Of a stretch of 64,000 bases of DNA, positions 54,179-63,492 are shown piece by piece. Under the pieces are notes generated by a model that was given only the letters and a program-made list of their open reading frames with translations, did not search any database and was not told the origin of the DNA. A program made the position numbers and the translations under genes. Each line of letters begins with the position of its first letter. The stretch's first letter is position 1. The stretch is taken from contig NZ_CP040748.1 of NCBI RefSeq assembly GCF_006007965.1, positions 2,480,001 to 2,544,000 of the forward strand, given 5' to 3'. This stretch comes from Nocardioides jishulii (GTDB taxonomy: Bacteria > Actinomycetota > Actinomycetes > Propionibacteriales > Nocardioidaceae).

Positions 54179-57100
54179 TCAACTGATCACTCCGGGCTTC
54201 GTCGTGGCAGGGCAGAGCGCGGTGAAGGCGCAGAAGTCGCAGTGCTTGCCGGGGATCGCCACGAACTCCTCGTCGCGGATCACCGCTGCCGTGGCGGCCA
54301 GCTGGCGTTCGGCCAGCACCCACCCCTCGTCGTCACGGTCCTGGCGCGCCTGCGCCTGCACCTTGGGGACGTCCTTGTTCGAGGCCCGCAGCTGCCAGAG
54401 CTCAGCGCCCCCGGAGAGGGAGCCGGGAGCCAGCACGTCGTCGAAGCCGCCCTGCTCGACCGCGTACTGGTAGATCCCGAGCTGGGGGTTCTCGGCCAGC
54501 GACTTGTCGGTCGGGGGGTACTTCCCCGTCTTGAGGTCGACGACCACCACGCGTCCTTGCGCGTCGATCTCGAGCCGGTCGGCGAAGCCGCGCAGGTGGA
54601 CCTGTGACCCGTCGGGCAGCGTCGAGGTGAACGAGAACGGCACCTCGGTGCCGACGATCCGGCGGGTGCTGGACCGGTGGTGGTTGAGGAAGCGCTCCAG
54701 GGCGTTGCGCGCCTCGGCGCGCTCCTTCGCCCGGGACCAGGGCGTGCGGAAGGGAAGTCGGTCCCACACGCCGTCGACCAGCTCCATCAGGTCGTCGAGC
54801 GCGACGTCAGTCATCTCGGGCTGCGTGACGTGCTCGGCGATCTTGTGGACCACGTTGCCGAAGGCCGCCCCCTGGCCGGAGAAGGTGGCGCCCCCTGCCT
54901 CGTGCTCGAGGAACCACTTCGCCGGACAGTCGGCGATCGCCTGGACGGTGGAGGCCGACACCTTCACCGGCGCCTCGACGTCGCGCACCGGGGCCTGGCT
55001 CGCGGTGGTGCCGTTGGTGCCCCACCAGTGACGGGGATCGGCGGACCGCACGAGTGGTCGACCATCGGCCTCCTCGCTGGCCAGGGCGGCCAGTCGCCGG
55101 GCGGCGGCCTCACGGAGCACCTCGGGCACCTCCGGATCGGCGACGGTGCGGCGCAGGTGGGCCACCACACCCGCCAGGGTCAGCGGCCTCGCAGGACGGC
55201 CCTGTTGGTGTCGCACGACGATCTCGGTGGCCCCGTCCGCCACTTCCTGCGGGGTGGGACAGAGCTCCTCGAGGAAGCGGGAGGCCACCTCGCCGTCCTC
55301 GTGGGTCGACTGCACGGCAGTCACGACGAGGCGTTCCTTGGCGCGGGTGCAGGCGACGTAGAAGAGGCGGCGTTCCTCCGCCAGCATGGCGGCTCGCGAC
55401 GCCTCCTCGACCAGCGCCAGGTCACCGTAGCGAGTCGCCCCGAGGCGGTCGGCACCCAGCAGCGTGGCCCGCCTGCGCAGGTCGGGCCAGTTGCCCTCCT
55501 GGACGTGGGCGACCACCACCAGGCGCCACTCCAGTCCCTTGGACCGGTGCGCGGTCACCAGACGTACGGCATCACCGCGGACGCCCTTGTCGACGAGTGA
55601 GTCGGCAGGGATCTGCTGCGCCTTGACCTCTTCGAGGAAGTTGCGGGCCGACGTACGTCCGCGCTGCTGCTCGGTGCGCGAGGCCGTGTCGAACAGGGCA
55701 CAGACGGCGTCCAGGTCGCGGTGGGCGCGCCGGGCGGTCGCTCCGCCCCGCAGGACGGCTCCGCGCAGTCGTACGCCCCACTCCGTCCCGGACCAGACCT
55801 GCCAGAGCAACGACTCGACGTCGGCACCGGACAGCATCGCCTCCCGGGCGCCGGTCAGCAGACCCAGCAGCCTCCGCGCCTTCTCCGCCCCGGGGCCCTC
55901 GATCCCCTCGAGGCTCTCCGGCGCCACGAGCGCCCGCGCCAGCAGCTCTCGCGAGCTGACCGCGGCACGGCGCTCCTCCACAGCCGCCGCCACCTCACGC
56001 TGGCGCAGCGTCCTGGCCAGCGAACGGAGCTCGGTGACACCCAGCCCGGCCAGCGGGGAGAGCAACAGCGCCTCGGCGGTCTCGGGCGTGGGCGTCCAGG
56101 TGTCGTCCTCCACGGCACGCACCACCGTCTCCAACGCGGTGAGCAGCTGCTCGGCGGCCGGCTCCTGGCCGAGCGGGATCTCGTCAGCCGCCACCTCGAC
56201 CGGCACCCCCGCCGCGCTCAGCAGGCGTCGCATCACCGGAAGGGTGCTGCGACCCGAGCGCACCAGGACCGCCATGTCGGACCAGGCGACCCCGTCGTCG
56301 AGGTGGGCACGGCGCAGCAGGTCGGCGATGCGCTCCGCCTCGGCCCGCTCGCTGTCGTGGGTGAAGACCTCCACCCGGCCCGTGGGCGCGTCGGGCAGCG
56401 TACGCGGACGGGCGAACCGCTCCCGGGCCTCGGGCGGGAGGCTTCCGGTCAGCGTCAAGTTGCGGGCCACGCGGGTGGCAGCCTCCATCACGGCAGGCCC
56501 GAAGCGGCGGGTGGTGTCGAGCACCACGACGGGCGCCCGGTCACCGGCACGGGTGCGGAACTGGTCGGGGAAGTCGAGGATCCCGCGCACCTCGGCCCCC
56601 CGGAAGCCGTAGATCGACTGGTGCGGGTCACCCACCGCGACGAGGTCAGCACCGTCGCCGGCCAGCGCCCGGAGCAGCTCGACCTGGCCGGGGTCGGTGT
56701 CCTGGTACTCGTCGACGAAGACGTGGCGGAACTCGCGCCGCAGGTCGACGGCGTGGGCGCGGGCCTCGATCACGGCGCGCCGGACCAGGTCGGCGTAGTC
56801 GGTGGAGCCGTGGTCGTCGAGGCTGTCGAGGTAGTGCTCGAGGAAGAGGCCCGCGGCGAGGAGCTCCGGCGAGGACGGGTTCTCCCGCCCGAGACGGATC
56901 AGCTCCTCGTGGTCGGCGCCCTTCTCCCGTGCGCGGCCCAGCACTGCTGCCACCTCTCGGGCGAAGCCTCGGGTGTGCACGGCCTCCCCCAGGCTCGTGG
57001 GCCAGGCCAGCTGCGCCCGATGCATCTCGAGCAGCTCGTGCATCATCACGTCGGCCTGCGGCGCGGTCAGCAACCGCAGCGGTGCGGTGTAGAGCTCGGC

Positions 57101-57439
57101 GGGGGTGAAACGGCGCACCAGGCCGTAGGCGAACGAGTGGAAGGTCATCGAGAGCGGGCTCGCGACGGTGCGCCCCAGGCGCGAGGTCACCCGGTCGCGC
57201 AGCTGGTCGGCGGCCTTGCGGGAGAAGGTCAGCGCCAGCACCGAGGCCGGGTCGGCCCCCCGCACGTCGATCCGGTCGACGATGGCCTCCACCAGCGTCG
57301 TCGTCTTGCCCGTGCCGGGACCCGCGAGCACCAGGAGCGGACCACCGGCGTGGTCGACCACCGACCGCTGCGCCGGGTCCAGCACGGGGACCGGCGCCAC
57401 GGTGGCGGGAGGCCTGACGAGGCGCACCTGGGGACTCAT
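54179..57439 (-). CDS. adnA: AdnA, nuclease-helicase subunit of AdnAB
   Basis: The 1086-aa protein has Walker A AGPGTGKTTTLVEAIV, VDEYQDTDPGQ, VGDPHQSIYGFRG and TAHRSKGLEWRLVV. Its C-terminal nuclease domain has FADRLEIDAQGRVVVVDLKTGK and Fe-S cysteines, one in CPAKWFL and three in CDFCAFTALC. In mycobacteria AdnA cleaves the 5' strand, and its motor is dispensable. The Walker residues look intact here. ATG 57439 has GGGGTGG upstream. Confidence 0.93.
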   Translation of the reverse strand: MSPQVRLVRPPATVAPVPVLDPAQRSVVDHAGGPLLVLAGPGTGKTTTLVEAIVDRIDVRGADPASVLALTFSRKAADQLRDRVTSRLGRTVASPLSMTFHSFAYGLVRRFTPAELYTAPLRLLTAPQADVMMHELLEMHRAQLAWPTSLGEAVHTRGFAREVAAVLGRAREKGADHEELIRLGRENPSSPELLAAGLFLEHYLDSLDDHGSTDYADLVRRAVIEARAHAVDLRREFRHVFVDEYQDTDPGQVELLRALAGDGADLVAVGDPHQSIYGFRGAEVRGILDFPDQFRTRAGDRAPVVVLDTTRRFGPAVMEAATRVARNLTLTGSLPPEARERFARPRTLPDAPTGRVEVFTHDSERAEAERIADLLRRAHLDDGVAWSDMAVLVRSGRSTLPVMRRLLSAAGVPVEVAADEIPLGQEPAAEQLLTALETVVRAVEDDTWTPTPETAEALLLSPLAGLGVTELRSLARTLRQREVAAAVEERRAAVSSRELLARALVAPESLEGIEGPGAEKARRLLGLLTGAREAMLSGADVESLLWQVWSGTEWGVRLRGAVLRGGATARRAHRDLDAVCALFDTASRTEQQRGRTSARNFLEEVKAQQIPADSLVDKGVRGDAVRLVTAHRSKGLEWRLVVVAHVQEGNWPDLRRRATLLGADRLGATRYGDLALVEEASRAAMLAEERRLFYVACTRAKERLVVTAVQSTHEDGEVASRFLEELCPTPQEVADGATEIVVRHQQGRPARPLTLAGVVAHLRRTVADPEVPEVLREAAARRLAALASEEADGRPLVRSADPRHWWGTNGTTASQAPVRDVEAPVKVSASTVQAIADCPAKWFLEHEAGGATFSGQGAAFGNVVHKIAEHVTQPEMTDVALDDLMELVDGVWDRLPFRTPWSRAKERAEARNALERFLNHHRSSTRRIVGTEVPFSFTSTLPDGSQVHLRGFADRLEIDAQGRVVVVDLKTGKYPPTDKSLAENPQLGIYQYAVEQGGFDDVLAPGSLSGGAELWQLRASNKDVPKVQAQARQDRDDEGWVLAERQLAATAAVIRDEEFVAIPGKHCDFCAFTALCPATTKPGVIS

Positions 57440-57478
57440 GCGAACCACCCCATCACACGCTGCCGACAGTTTCGGGGA

Positions 57479-58147
57479 TCAGGCGTCGACCGGGCGCTCG
57501 TTGTAGGCACCGGCCTCCTCCTGGCCGCTCAGCGAACGGATCTCACGCATGATGGTGTCGGTCACCTCGCGCCGCAGGCGGCCCGCCGGAGCCGTTCCCG
57601 CCAGGCCGGTGAAGTCGAGCGGCTCGCCGAAGGCGACCCGCACCTTGGCCAGCCGCGGCAGGCGTGCCCCCACCGGTTGGATCTGCTCGGTGCCACGCAG
57701 CCCGACGGGCACCACGGGGACGCCAGCGGTCAGCGCCAGGTGCGCCACCCCGGTGCGTCCGCGGTAGAGCCGTCCGTCGCGGCTTCGGGTGCCCTCCGGG
57801 TAGATGCCGAACGCCTCTCCGCGACCCAGCACCTCCAGGGCGGTGTCGAGGCTGTTCAGGGCTGCCCTGGTGTCGTCCCGGTCGACCGGCAGCATGCCGA
57901 GGCTCTCGAACCAGACCCGGCTGAGCGTGCCCTTGACGCCCGGCCCGTCGAAGTAGTCCGACTTGGCCAGGAAGACCACCTTGCGGGGCACCAGCACCGG
58001 GATCACGACGGAGTCGACGAAGCTCAGGTGGTTGCTCGCCAGGATGACGGGGCCGGTCAGCGGCACGTGCTCGAGGCCGACGACCTCGGGACGCCACACC
58101 GAGCGGGCCAGGGGCGGGACGACCCGGTGCAACACCTCGTACAACAT
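57479..58147 (-). CDS. 1-acyl-sn-glycerol-3-phosphate acyltransferase (PlsC-type)
   Basis: The 222-aa product has the acyltransferase motifs NHLSFVDS (H-x4-D, catalytic), GMLPVDRDD, YPEGTRSRDGRLYRGRTG and VPVVPVGLRGT. It transfers an acyl chain to lysophosphatidate or a similar acceptor in phospholipid synthesis at the membrane. ATG 58147 lies 4 nt from the neighbour stop, so it is likely co-transcribed with the ATL gene. Confidence 0.9.
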   Translation of the reverse strand: MLYEVLHRVVPPLARSVWRPEVVGLEHVPLTGPVILASNHLSFVDSVVIPVLVPRKVVFLAKSDYFDGPGVKGTLSRVWFESLGMLPVDRDDTRAALNSLDTALEVLGRGEAFGIYPEGTRSRDGRLYRGRTGVAHLALTAGVPVVPVGLRGTEQIQPVGARLPRLAKVRVAFGEPLDFTGLAGTAPAGRLRREVTDTIMREIRSLSGQEEAGAYNERPVDA

Positions 58148-58151
58148 GGGG

Positions 58152-58490
58152 TCATTGTTCCCTGAGGTCGACGGCAACCGCTGCCCGGTCCAGGTCGACG
58201 CGTCCGTCGGGCCGCAGCGGGGTGCCCTCCTCCAGCCACGCCGCCCGCGCGCGGTCGGCCAGGTGGGGAGGCAGCGACCCGTCCGCGCGGACGAGCCGCC
58301 ACCAGCAGACGGCAGCTCCCTCGCGCCGCATCACCGAGGCGACCACCCGGGGTCCCCCACGGCCCAGGACCGCGCCGACGGCGTCGGCCACGGCGCCGTA
58401 GGTCGTGACCCGACCGCGCGGCACCCGTTCGACGCACCGCAGCACGAGCTCGGCGTAGCCCTCGAAGCCTGCGTACGCCTCGGGGTCCAC
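58152..58490 (-). CDS. Alkyltransferase-like (ATL) protein, MGMT family without catalytic Cys
   Basis: This 112-aa protein matches the O6-alkylguanine transferase C-terminal domain (VPRGRVTTYGAVADAVG, GGPRVVASVM). The active-site PCHR is replaced by CWWR (residues 62-65), with Trp where the catalytic Cys would be. ATL proteins bind alkyl-guanine lesions and hand them to NER. M. tuberculosis Rv3204 is the syntenic match. GTG start. Confidence 0.88.
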   Translation of the reverse strand: MDPEAYAGFEGYAELVLRCVERVPRGRVTTYGAVADAVGAVLGRGGPRVVASVMRREGAAVCWWRLVRADGSLPPHLADRARAAWLEEGTPLRPDGRVDLDRAAVAVDLREQ

Positions 58491-58510
58491 TGCGCCGACT
58501 CAGCAGGGGC

Positions 58511-59710
58511 TCAGTAGGCGGGCTGGCTGGGGTCGATCTGGTTCACCCAGGCACCGACGCCACCACCGACGTGGATCGCGTCGGAGTAGCCGGCACCCTT
58601 GACGATGGCCAGGCACTCGGCCGACCGGACGCCCGTCTTGCAGTAGAGGACGACCTGCTTCGACTCGGGCAGCTGCTCGAGGGCCTGTCCGTTGAGGAAC
58701 TCGCCCCGCGGGATCAGCACGGAGCCGGGGATCTCGTTGATCTCCCGTTCGTTGGGGTCGCGCACGTCGATCAGGACGAAGTCGCGCTCACCGGACTCCC
58801 GCTCCTCCAGCATGGTCCTGAGCTGGTGGACCGAGACGGTCGAGTCGGCGGCGGCCTCGGCGGCCTCGGCGGAGATCGCGCCGCAGAAGGTGTCGTAGTC
58901 GATGAGGTCGGTGACCGTGGGGTTCTCGCCGCACAGCGCGCAGTTCGGGTCCTTGCGGACCTTCAGCTTGCGGTACTCCATCTCCAGCGCGTCGTAGATC
59001 ATCAGCTTGCCGATCAGCGGCTCGCCCGCGCCGGTGAGGAGCTTGATCGCCTCGGTGGCCTGGATGGAGCCGACGGAGGCGCAGAGCACACCCAGCACCC
59101 CACCCTCGGCACAGGAGGGGACCATGCCCGGCGGCGGCGGCTCGGGGTAGAGGCAGCGGTAGCACGGAGCGTCCTCGACCAGGGTCGGTGCGAACACCGA
59201 GGCCTGGCCGTCGAAGCGGTAGATGGAGCCCCACACGTACGGGATGCCCATGAAGTACGCCGCGTCGTTGACCATGTAGCGGGTGGCGAAGTTGTCGGTG
59301 CCGTCGACGATCAGGTCGTAGCCGGAGAAGACGTCTCGCACGTTGTCGTTGTCGAGCCGCGTGTTGTGCACGACGACCTCGACGAGCGGGTTGATCTCCG
59401 CGATCGACTCCTGCGCAGAGACGGCCTTGGGGCGACCGATGTCGGACTGGCCGTGGATGACCTGGCGCTGCAGGTTCGACTCGTCGACCTCGTCGAACTC
59501 GACGATGCCGATGGTGCCCACGCCGGCCGCGGCCAGGTAGAGCAGCGCTGGCGAGCCGAGTCCGCCGGCGCCGATGACCAGCACCTTCGCGTTCTTGAGC
59601 CGCTTCTGCCCGGTCATGCCGACGTCCGGGATGATCAGGTGGCGGCTGTAGCGACGTACCTCGTCGACGGTCAGCTCACCTGCTGGCTCGACGAGCGGCG
59701 GGACGGTCAC
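58511..59710 (-). CDS. moeZ: MoeZ adenylyltransferase/sulfurtransferase
   Basis: The 399-aa product fuses a ThiF/MoeB-type E1 domain (LVIGAGGLGSPALLYLAAAGVG, CYRCLYPEPPPPG and CALCG zinc ligands) to a C-terminal rhodanese domain (DFVLIDVRDPNEREINEIPGS, VVLYCKTGVRSAEC with persulfide Cys). It adenylates and sulfurates MoaD/CysO-type carrier proteins for molybdopterin and cysteine synthesis. GTG 59710 has a strong SD (CGAGGAG). M. tuberculosis has it at Rv3206c. Confidence 0.94.
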   Translation of the reverse strand: MTVPPLVEPAGELTVDEVRRYSRHLIIPDVGMTGQKRLKNAKVLVIGAGGLGSPALLYLAAAGVGTIGIVEFDEVDESNLQRQVIHGQSDIGRPKAVSAQESIAEINPLVEVVVHNTRLDNDNVRDVFSGYDLIVDGTDNFATRYMVNDAAYFMGIPYVWGSIYRFDGQASVFAPTLVEDAPCYRCLYPEPPPPGMVPSCAEGGVLGVLCASVGSIQATEAIKLLTGAGEPLIGKLMIYDALEMEYRKLKVRKDPNCALCGENPTVTDLIDYDTFCGAISAEAAEAAADSTVSVHQLRTMLEERESGERDFVLIDVRDPNEREINEIPGSVLIPRGEFLNGQALEQLPESKQVVLYCKTGVRSAECLAIVKGAGYSDAIHVGGGVGAWVNQIDPSQPAY

Positions 59711-59968
59711 GGGGACTCCTCGGTGATCGGGGGGCTGGCGCAGCAGGGCGACCTGCTCACGCGGCCGGCCGGGGGCAGGCCGCCAAGGAGCAACGCCCGA
59801 CGCGCTGCTCATTGTTCCCCCGCTCCCGCGCCACTCGCCTCCCGGGGGCCCTGCGCGGTCCCGGGCAGGGCTCCGGCGGGATCCCGGACGCTCCAGGGGT
59901 CAGGCGGAGACGCACACGGGGGTTCCGGACCAGTAACATCGGCCCCTACGACCTGAGGAGGACGACCT
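59711..59968. other. Divergent intergenic region moeZ/tetR
   Basis: A 258-bp spacer with a candidate -10 for the tetR gene (TAACAT, 59934-59939). No clear operator dyad or RNA structure was found. Confidence 0.4.
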
Positions 59969-60607
59969 GTGAGCGTTGGACGGTACGACGTGGAGCCCCG
60001 CGCCAAGGGCGCTCGCATGCCCCGGCGCGAGCGCCGCGCGCAACTGCTCTCCTCCGCGCTGGAGGTCTTCGTGGCCCACGGCTACCACTCGGCCGCGATG
60101 GACGACATCGCCGACCGCGCGGGGGTCTCCAAGCCGGTCCTCTACCAGCACTTCCCGGGCAAGCTCGAGCTCTACATGGCCCTGCTGGACGAGTCGAGCG
60201 ACGCGGTCACCGACGCCATCCGCGAGGCGCTCGCCGAGACCGAGGACAACAAGCAGCGCGTGGCCGCCGCCATCGCCGCCTTCTACGACTACGTGGCCAA
60301 CGACTCGGGAGCCTTCCGGCTCGTCTTCGAGTCCGACCTCACCAACGAGCCTGCCGTGCGCGAGCGAGTCGACCGGGTGACTGACGACTGCGCCACCGCG
60401 ATCGCCGAGGTCATCCAGCAGGACACCGGCCTGCCGCGGGAGGCCAGCCTCCTGCTCGCCGTGTCGTTGGTCGGAATGGCACAGGTCAGCGCCCGGTTCT
60501 GGCTCTCGGGTGCCGGTGCAGACGGGACGATCTCGCAGGCCGACGCTGCCGCCCTGGTCGCCGGGCTCGCCTGGCGCGGCATCCGGGGCTACCCCAAGGA
60601 GTCCTGA
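59969..60607 (+). CDS. TetR-family transcriptional regulator
   Basis: The 212-aa product has an N-terminal HTH (ALEVFVAHGYHSAAMDDIADRAGVSKPVLYQHFPGKLELY) and an all-helical ligand domain. It matches the conserved actinobacterial TetR gene next to DUF3107 (M. tuberculosis Rv3208). GTG start, SD GGAGGACG. Ligand and targets unknown; the DUF3107 gene 89 bp downstream is co-directional. Confidence 0.88.
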   Translation: MSVGRYDVEPRAKGARMPRRERRAQLLSSALEVFVAHGYHSAAMDDIADRAGVSKPVLYQHFPGKLELYMALLDESSDAVTDAIREALAETEDNKQRVAAAIAAFYDYVANDSGAFRLVFESDLTNEPAVRERVDRVTDDCATAIAEVIQQDTGLPREASLLLAVSLVGMAQVSARFWLSGAGADGTISQADAAALVAGLAWRGIRGYPKES

Positions 60608-60630
60608 GGCGCCAGCCCGGCCAGGCTCCG

Positions 60631-60660
60631 CCCACCCAGTCCCACCCAGTCCCACCCAGG
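60631..60660 (+). repeat. Three 10-bp tandem repeats
   Basis: CCCACCCAGT occurs twice and CCCACCCAGG once, in perfect register between the tetR stop and the DUF3107 SD. It may be a slippage product with no function. Confidence 0.7.
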
Positions 60661-60696
60661 CCGGCCCCGCCGGCACCTGTACGGAAGGAGCCTCCT

Positions 60697-60912
60697 GTGG
60701 AGGTCAAGATCGGCATCCAGAACGCAGCCCGTGAGCTCGTGGTCGACGTCAGCGGGACCCAGGAGGAGATCACCGCGAAGGTGACCGAGGCCGTCCAGGG
60801 CGGCACCCTCACCCTCAGCGACGTGCGGGGACGCCTCGTCCTCGTGCCCGGGGAGAAGATCGCGTACGTCGAGCTCGGCCACGCCAGCCCCGGCACCGTC
60901 GGCTTCCGCTGA
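60697..60912 (+). CDS. DUF3107 (TB9.4-like) protein
   Basis: The 71-aa protein (EVKIGIQNAARELVVDVSGTQEEITAKVTEA..., LSDVRGRLVLVPGEKIAYVELG) is the DUF3107 family, known in M. tuberculosis as Rv3208A/TB9.4. It folds as a small alpha/beta sheet of unknown role. GTG start with GGAAGGAG SD. A strong terminator follows at 60970-60999. Confidence 0.92.
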   Translation: MEVKIGIQNAARELVVDVSGTQEEITAKVTEAVQGGTLTLSDVRGRLVLVPGEKIAYVELGHASPGTVGFR

Positions 60913-60969
60913 GCACACTTCTGCTGAGCGACACGCCCGGCCACTGAACGGCGTCCCCGGGACGCACGA

Positions 60970-60999
60970 CCGGCCTCCACCCGCACGGGTGGAGGCCGG
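60970..60999 (+). terminator. Terminator after DUF3107 gene
   Basis: A perfect 13-bp stem (60970-60982 with 60987-60999) with loop GCAC lies 57 bp after the stop and 52 bp from the convergent ferritin-like gene's stop. Confidence 0.85.
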
Positions 61000-61051
61000 T
61001 CTGGCGTTCCGAGGCGTTTCGGCGCGAGTCAACCCAGCGCCGTCGGCTGGC

Positions 61052-61753
61052 TCACGGGTCGAGCCCGAGCTCGCCCATCCGTTCGGAGTGACGCTCGGTG
61101 AGACGGGTGAACATCCGTCCGATCGCGGCCAGGTCGAGCCCCGGCCGGTCCACTCCCCCGGCGAGCAGGGCCGTCATCGCGTCACGCTCGGCGGCGATGC
61201 GCTGGGCCTGGATCAGGGCCTCCCCCATCAGGCGGCGGGCCCACAGCGCGAGCCGACCCCCCAGTCGGTGGTCTGCCTCGATGCCGGCACGCACCTTCTC
61301 GACGATGAAGGCCGAGCGCTGGGAGTCCTCGAGGGCCTCGGTGATCAGGGCGCGGGTGTCCGGGTCGAGGTAGGCAGCGATCTCGCGGTAGAAGTCGCGG
61401 GCGAGACCGTCACCGACGTACGCCTTCACGAGTCCCTCGTACCAGTCCGCAGGGGCGGTGTGGGCGTGGAAGTCGTCGAGCGCCTGACGGAAGGGCTCCA
61501 TCGCGCCATAGGGATCGGCGCCGAGCTCGGTGATGCGGTCCTCGAGCTGGGCGAGGTGGGAGAACTCCGAGGCCGCCATCGACGACAGGGCCACCTTGTC
61601 GGCCAGCCCGGGAGCCAGCTTGGCGTCGTCGGCGAGGCGCTCGAAGGCGGCCAGCTCGCCGTAGGCGATCGCTCCCAGCAGGTCGACGACCGCCTCGACG
61701 TACTCGGGATCTGCGAAGGCGCCCTTCGACGCTCCTGGCTGAGATTCAGTCAT
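61052..61753 (-). CDS. Ferritin-like / MiaE-like diiron protein
   Basis: The 233-aa all-helical protein has Glu/His-containing helices (AIAYGELAAFERLA, MAASEFSHLAQLEDRI, ITEALEDSQRSAFIVEKVRAGIEADHRL) that could ligate a diiron centre. The homologue of M. tuberculosis Rv3210c is annotated as a ferritin-like or tRNA-hydroxylase-like protein. TAGGGT lies 6 nt before the ATG. Function unproven. Confidence 0.75.
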   Translation of the reverse strand: MTESQPGASKGAFADPEYVEAVVDLLGAIAYGELAAFERLADDAKLAPGLADKVALSSMAASEFSHLAQLEDRITELGADPYGAMEPFRQALDDFHAHTAPADWYEGLVKAYVGDGLARDFYREIAAYLDPDTRALITEALEDSQRSAFIVEKVRAGIEADHRLGGRLALWARRLMGEALIQAQRIAAERDAMTALLAGGVDRPGLDLAAIGRMFTRLTERHSERMGELGLDP

Positions 61754-61940
61754 GCTCCGACCCTACCGATAGAATGACCGTGATCCGTGCGCGCCCGAGC
61801 GCGCAGGACACGGGTCTCAGGACGGGCCGGTCGACGACCGCCCGAGCATGTGCGCGGCAGATCGCCAGCGAGGGGACACGAGTTCCCACGCCCGTGGAGT
61901 CGGCCGCAAGTGCTAGAACTTCGACGAAAGCGAACAACGC

Positions 61941-63404
61941 GTGACCACCTTCCGTGACCTCGGGGTGCACCCCGAGATCTGCGACTCACTCGAGCGCGCA
62001 GGCATCACCACCCCCTTCGCCATCCAGGAGATGACGCTCTCGGTCGCCCTCATGGGCACCGACCTCATCGGCCAGGCGCGTACCGGCACCGGCAAGACGC
62101 TCGCCTTCGGCATCCCGGTGCTGCAGCGCAGCATCTCGCCCAAGGACGCCGACTACTCCGAGATCCCCCAGGGCAAGCCGCAGGCGCTCATCGTGGCGCC
62201 CACCCGTGAGCTCGCCCTCCAGGTCTCCTCCGACCTCGAGGTCGCGAGCCGCGACCGCGGCCTGCGCGTCCTGACCATCTACGGCGGCGTCGGGTACGAC
62301 ATCCAGACCGACGCGCTGGAGTCCGGCGTGGACGTGGTCGTCGGCACCCCGGGTCGCCTGATCGACCTGGCCAACCGCAAGGTCCTCGACCTCTCCCACG
62401 TGCACGCGCTGGTCCTCGACGAGGCCGACGAGATGCTGGACCTGGGGTTCCTGCCCGACGTGGAGCGCCTGCTCTCGCTCACGCCGGAGACCCGTCAGAC
62501 CATGCTCTTCTCCGCCACCATGCCGGCGGCGATCGTCGCCCTCGCGCGCACCCACATGCGCCACCCGATGAACATCCGGGCGGAGTCCTCGTACGAGAAC
62601 GCCACCGTGCCGGCCACGGCCCAGTTCGTCTACCAGGCGCACGACCTCGACAAGCCCGAGATGATCGGCCGCATCCTGCAGTCCGAGACCATCGAGAAGA
62701 TGGTCGTCTTCACCCGCACCAAGCGCCAGGCGCAGCGGGTTGCCGACGACCTGGTCGAGCGCGGCTTCAAGGCTGCCCCGCTGCACGGCGACATGGCCCA
62801 GGTCGCGCGCGAGAAGGCGCTGACCAGGTTCCGCGAGGACAAGCTGCAGGTCCTGGTCGCCACCGACGTCGCCGCCCGCGGCATCGACGTGCGCGGCGTC
62901 TCCCACGTCATCAACTACAGCTGCCCCGAGGACGAGAAGACCTACATCCACCGGATCGGCCGCACCGGTCGCGCTGGCGCGTCGGGCATCGCGATCACCT
63001 TCGTCGACTGGGCGGACACCGCTCGCTGGAAGATGATCAACAAGGCCCTCGACCTGCCGTTCGAGGAGCCGGTCGAGACCTACTCGTCCTCCGAGCACCT
63101 CTACCGCGAGCAGGGCATCGCGCCGGGCACCAAGGGCCGCGTCGTCGACCCCGCCCCGCGCGAGCCGAAGGCCACGTCCAAGGACGAGCGGCCCCGCGAG
63201 CGCGCTCCCCGCAACCGCGACCGTACGCGTACGCGCACGCGCAGCGGCTCCGCCGTCGAGGGTGGCGGCAGCGAGTCGGCTCCGAAGGAGACCAGCCAGG
63301 CCGCCGAGTCCGGCGAGGGTGACGCCCAGCCGCGTCGCCGCCGCCGTCGCCGCTCCGGCGGTTCCGGATCCGGTTCGGCGCAGGGCGCTCCCGCCGACGC
63401 CTGA
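61941..63404 (+). CDS. DEAD-box RNA helicase (RhlE-like)
   Basis: The 487-aa helicase has Q-motif GITTPFAIQ, Walker A ARTGTGKT, VLDEADEMLD, SAT (FSATMP) and HRIGRTGRAG. Its C-terminal 90 residues are a basic Arg/Ser/Thr-rich RNA-binding tail (RNRDRTRTRTRSGS and RRRRRRRSGGSGSG). It remodels RNA in the cytoplasm. GTG start. M. tuberculosis Rv3211 (rhlE) is in the same position. A hairpin follows at 63423-63454. Confidence 0.92.
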   Translation: MTTFRDLGVHPEICDSLERAGITTPFAIQEMTLSVALMGTDLIGQARTGTGKTLAFGIPVLQRSISPKDADYSEIPQGKPQALIVAPTRELALQVSSDLEVASRDRGLRVLTIYGGVGYDIQTDALESGVDVVVGTPGRLIDLANRKVLDLSHVHALVLDEADEMLDLGFLPDVERLLSLTPETRQTMLFSATMPAAIVALARTHMRHPMNIRAESSYENATVPATAQFVYQAHDLDKPEMIGRILQSETIEKMVVFTRTKRQAQRVADDLVERGFKAAPLHGDMAQVAREKALTRFREDKLQVLVATDVAARGIDVRGVSHVINYSCPEDEKTYIHRIGRTGRAGASGIAITFVDWADTARWKMINKALDLPFEEPVETYSSSEHLYREQGIAPGTKGRVVDPAPREPKATSKDERPRERAPRNRDRTRTRTRSGSAVEGGGSESAPKETSQAAESGEGDAQPRRRRRRRSGGSGSGSAQGAPADA

Positions 63405-63422
63405 GCCTGAGCACCAGACGAC

Positions 63423-63454
63423 CACGGCCCCCGTCCCTCCCGACGGGGGCTGTG
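63423..63454 (+). terminator. Terminator after DEAD-box helicase gene
   Basis: A 9-bp GC core stem (63427-63435 with 63442-63450), extended by wobble pairs, ends in TCGTC. It lies 18 bp after the helicase stop. Confidence 0.75.
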
Positions 63455-63492
63455 TCGTCTGCGGGGCGTGTCTTCCGCGGGCGAGCCCGGCG

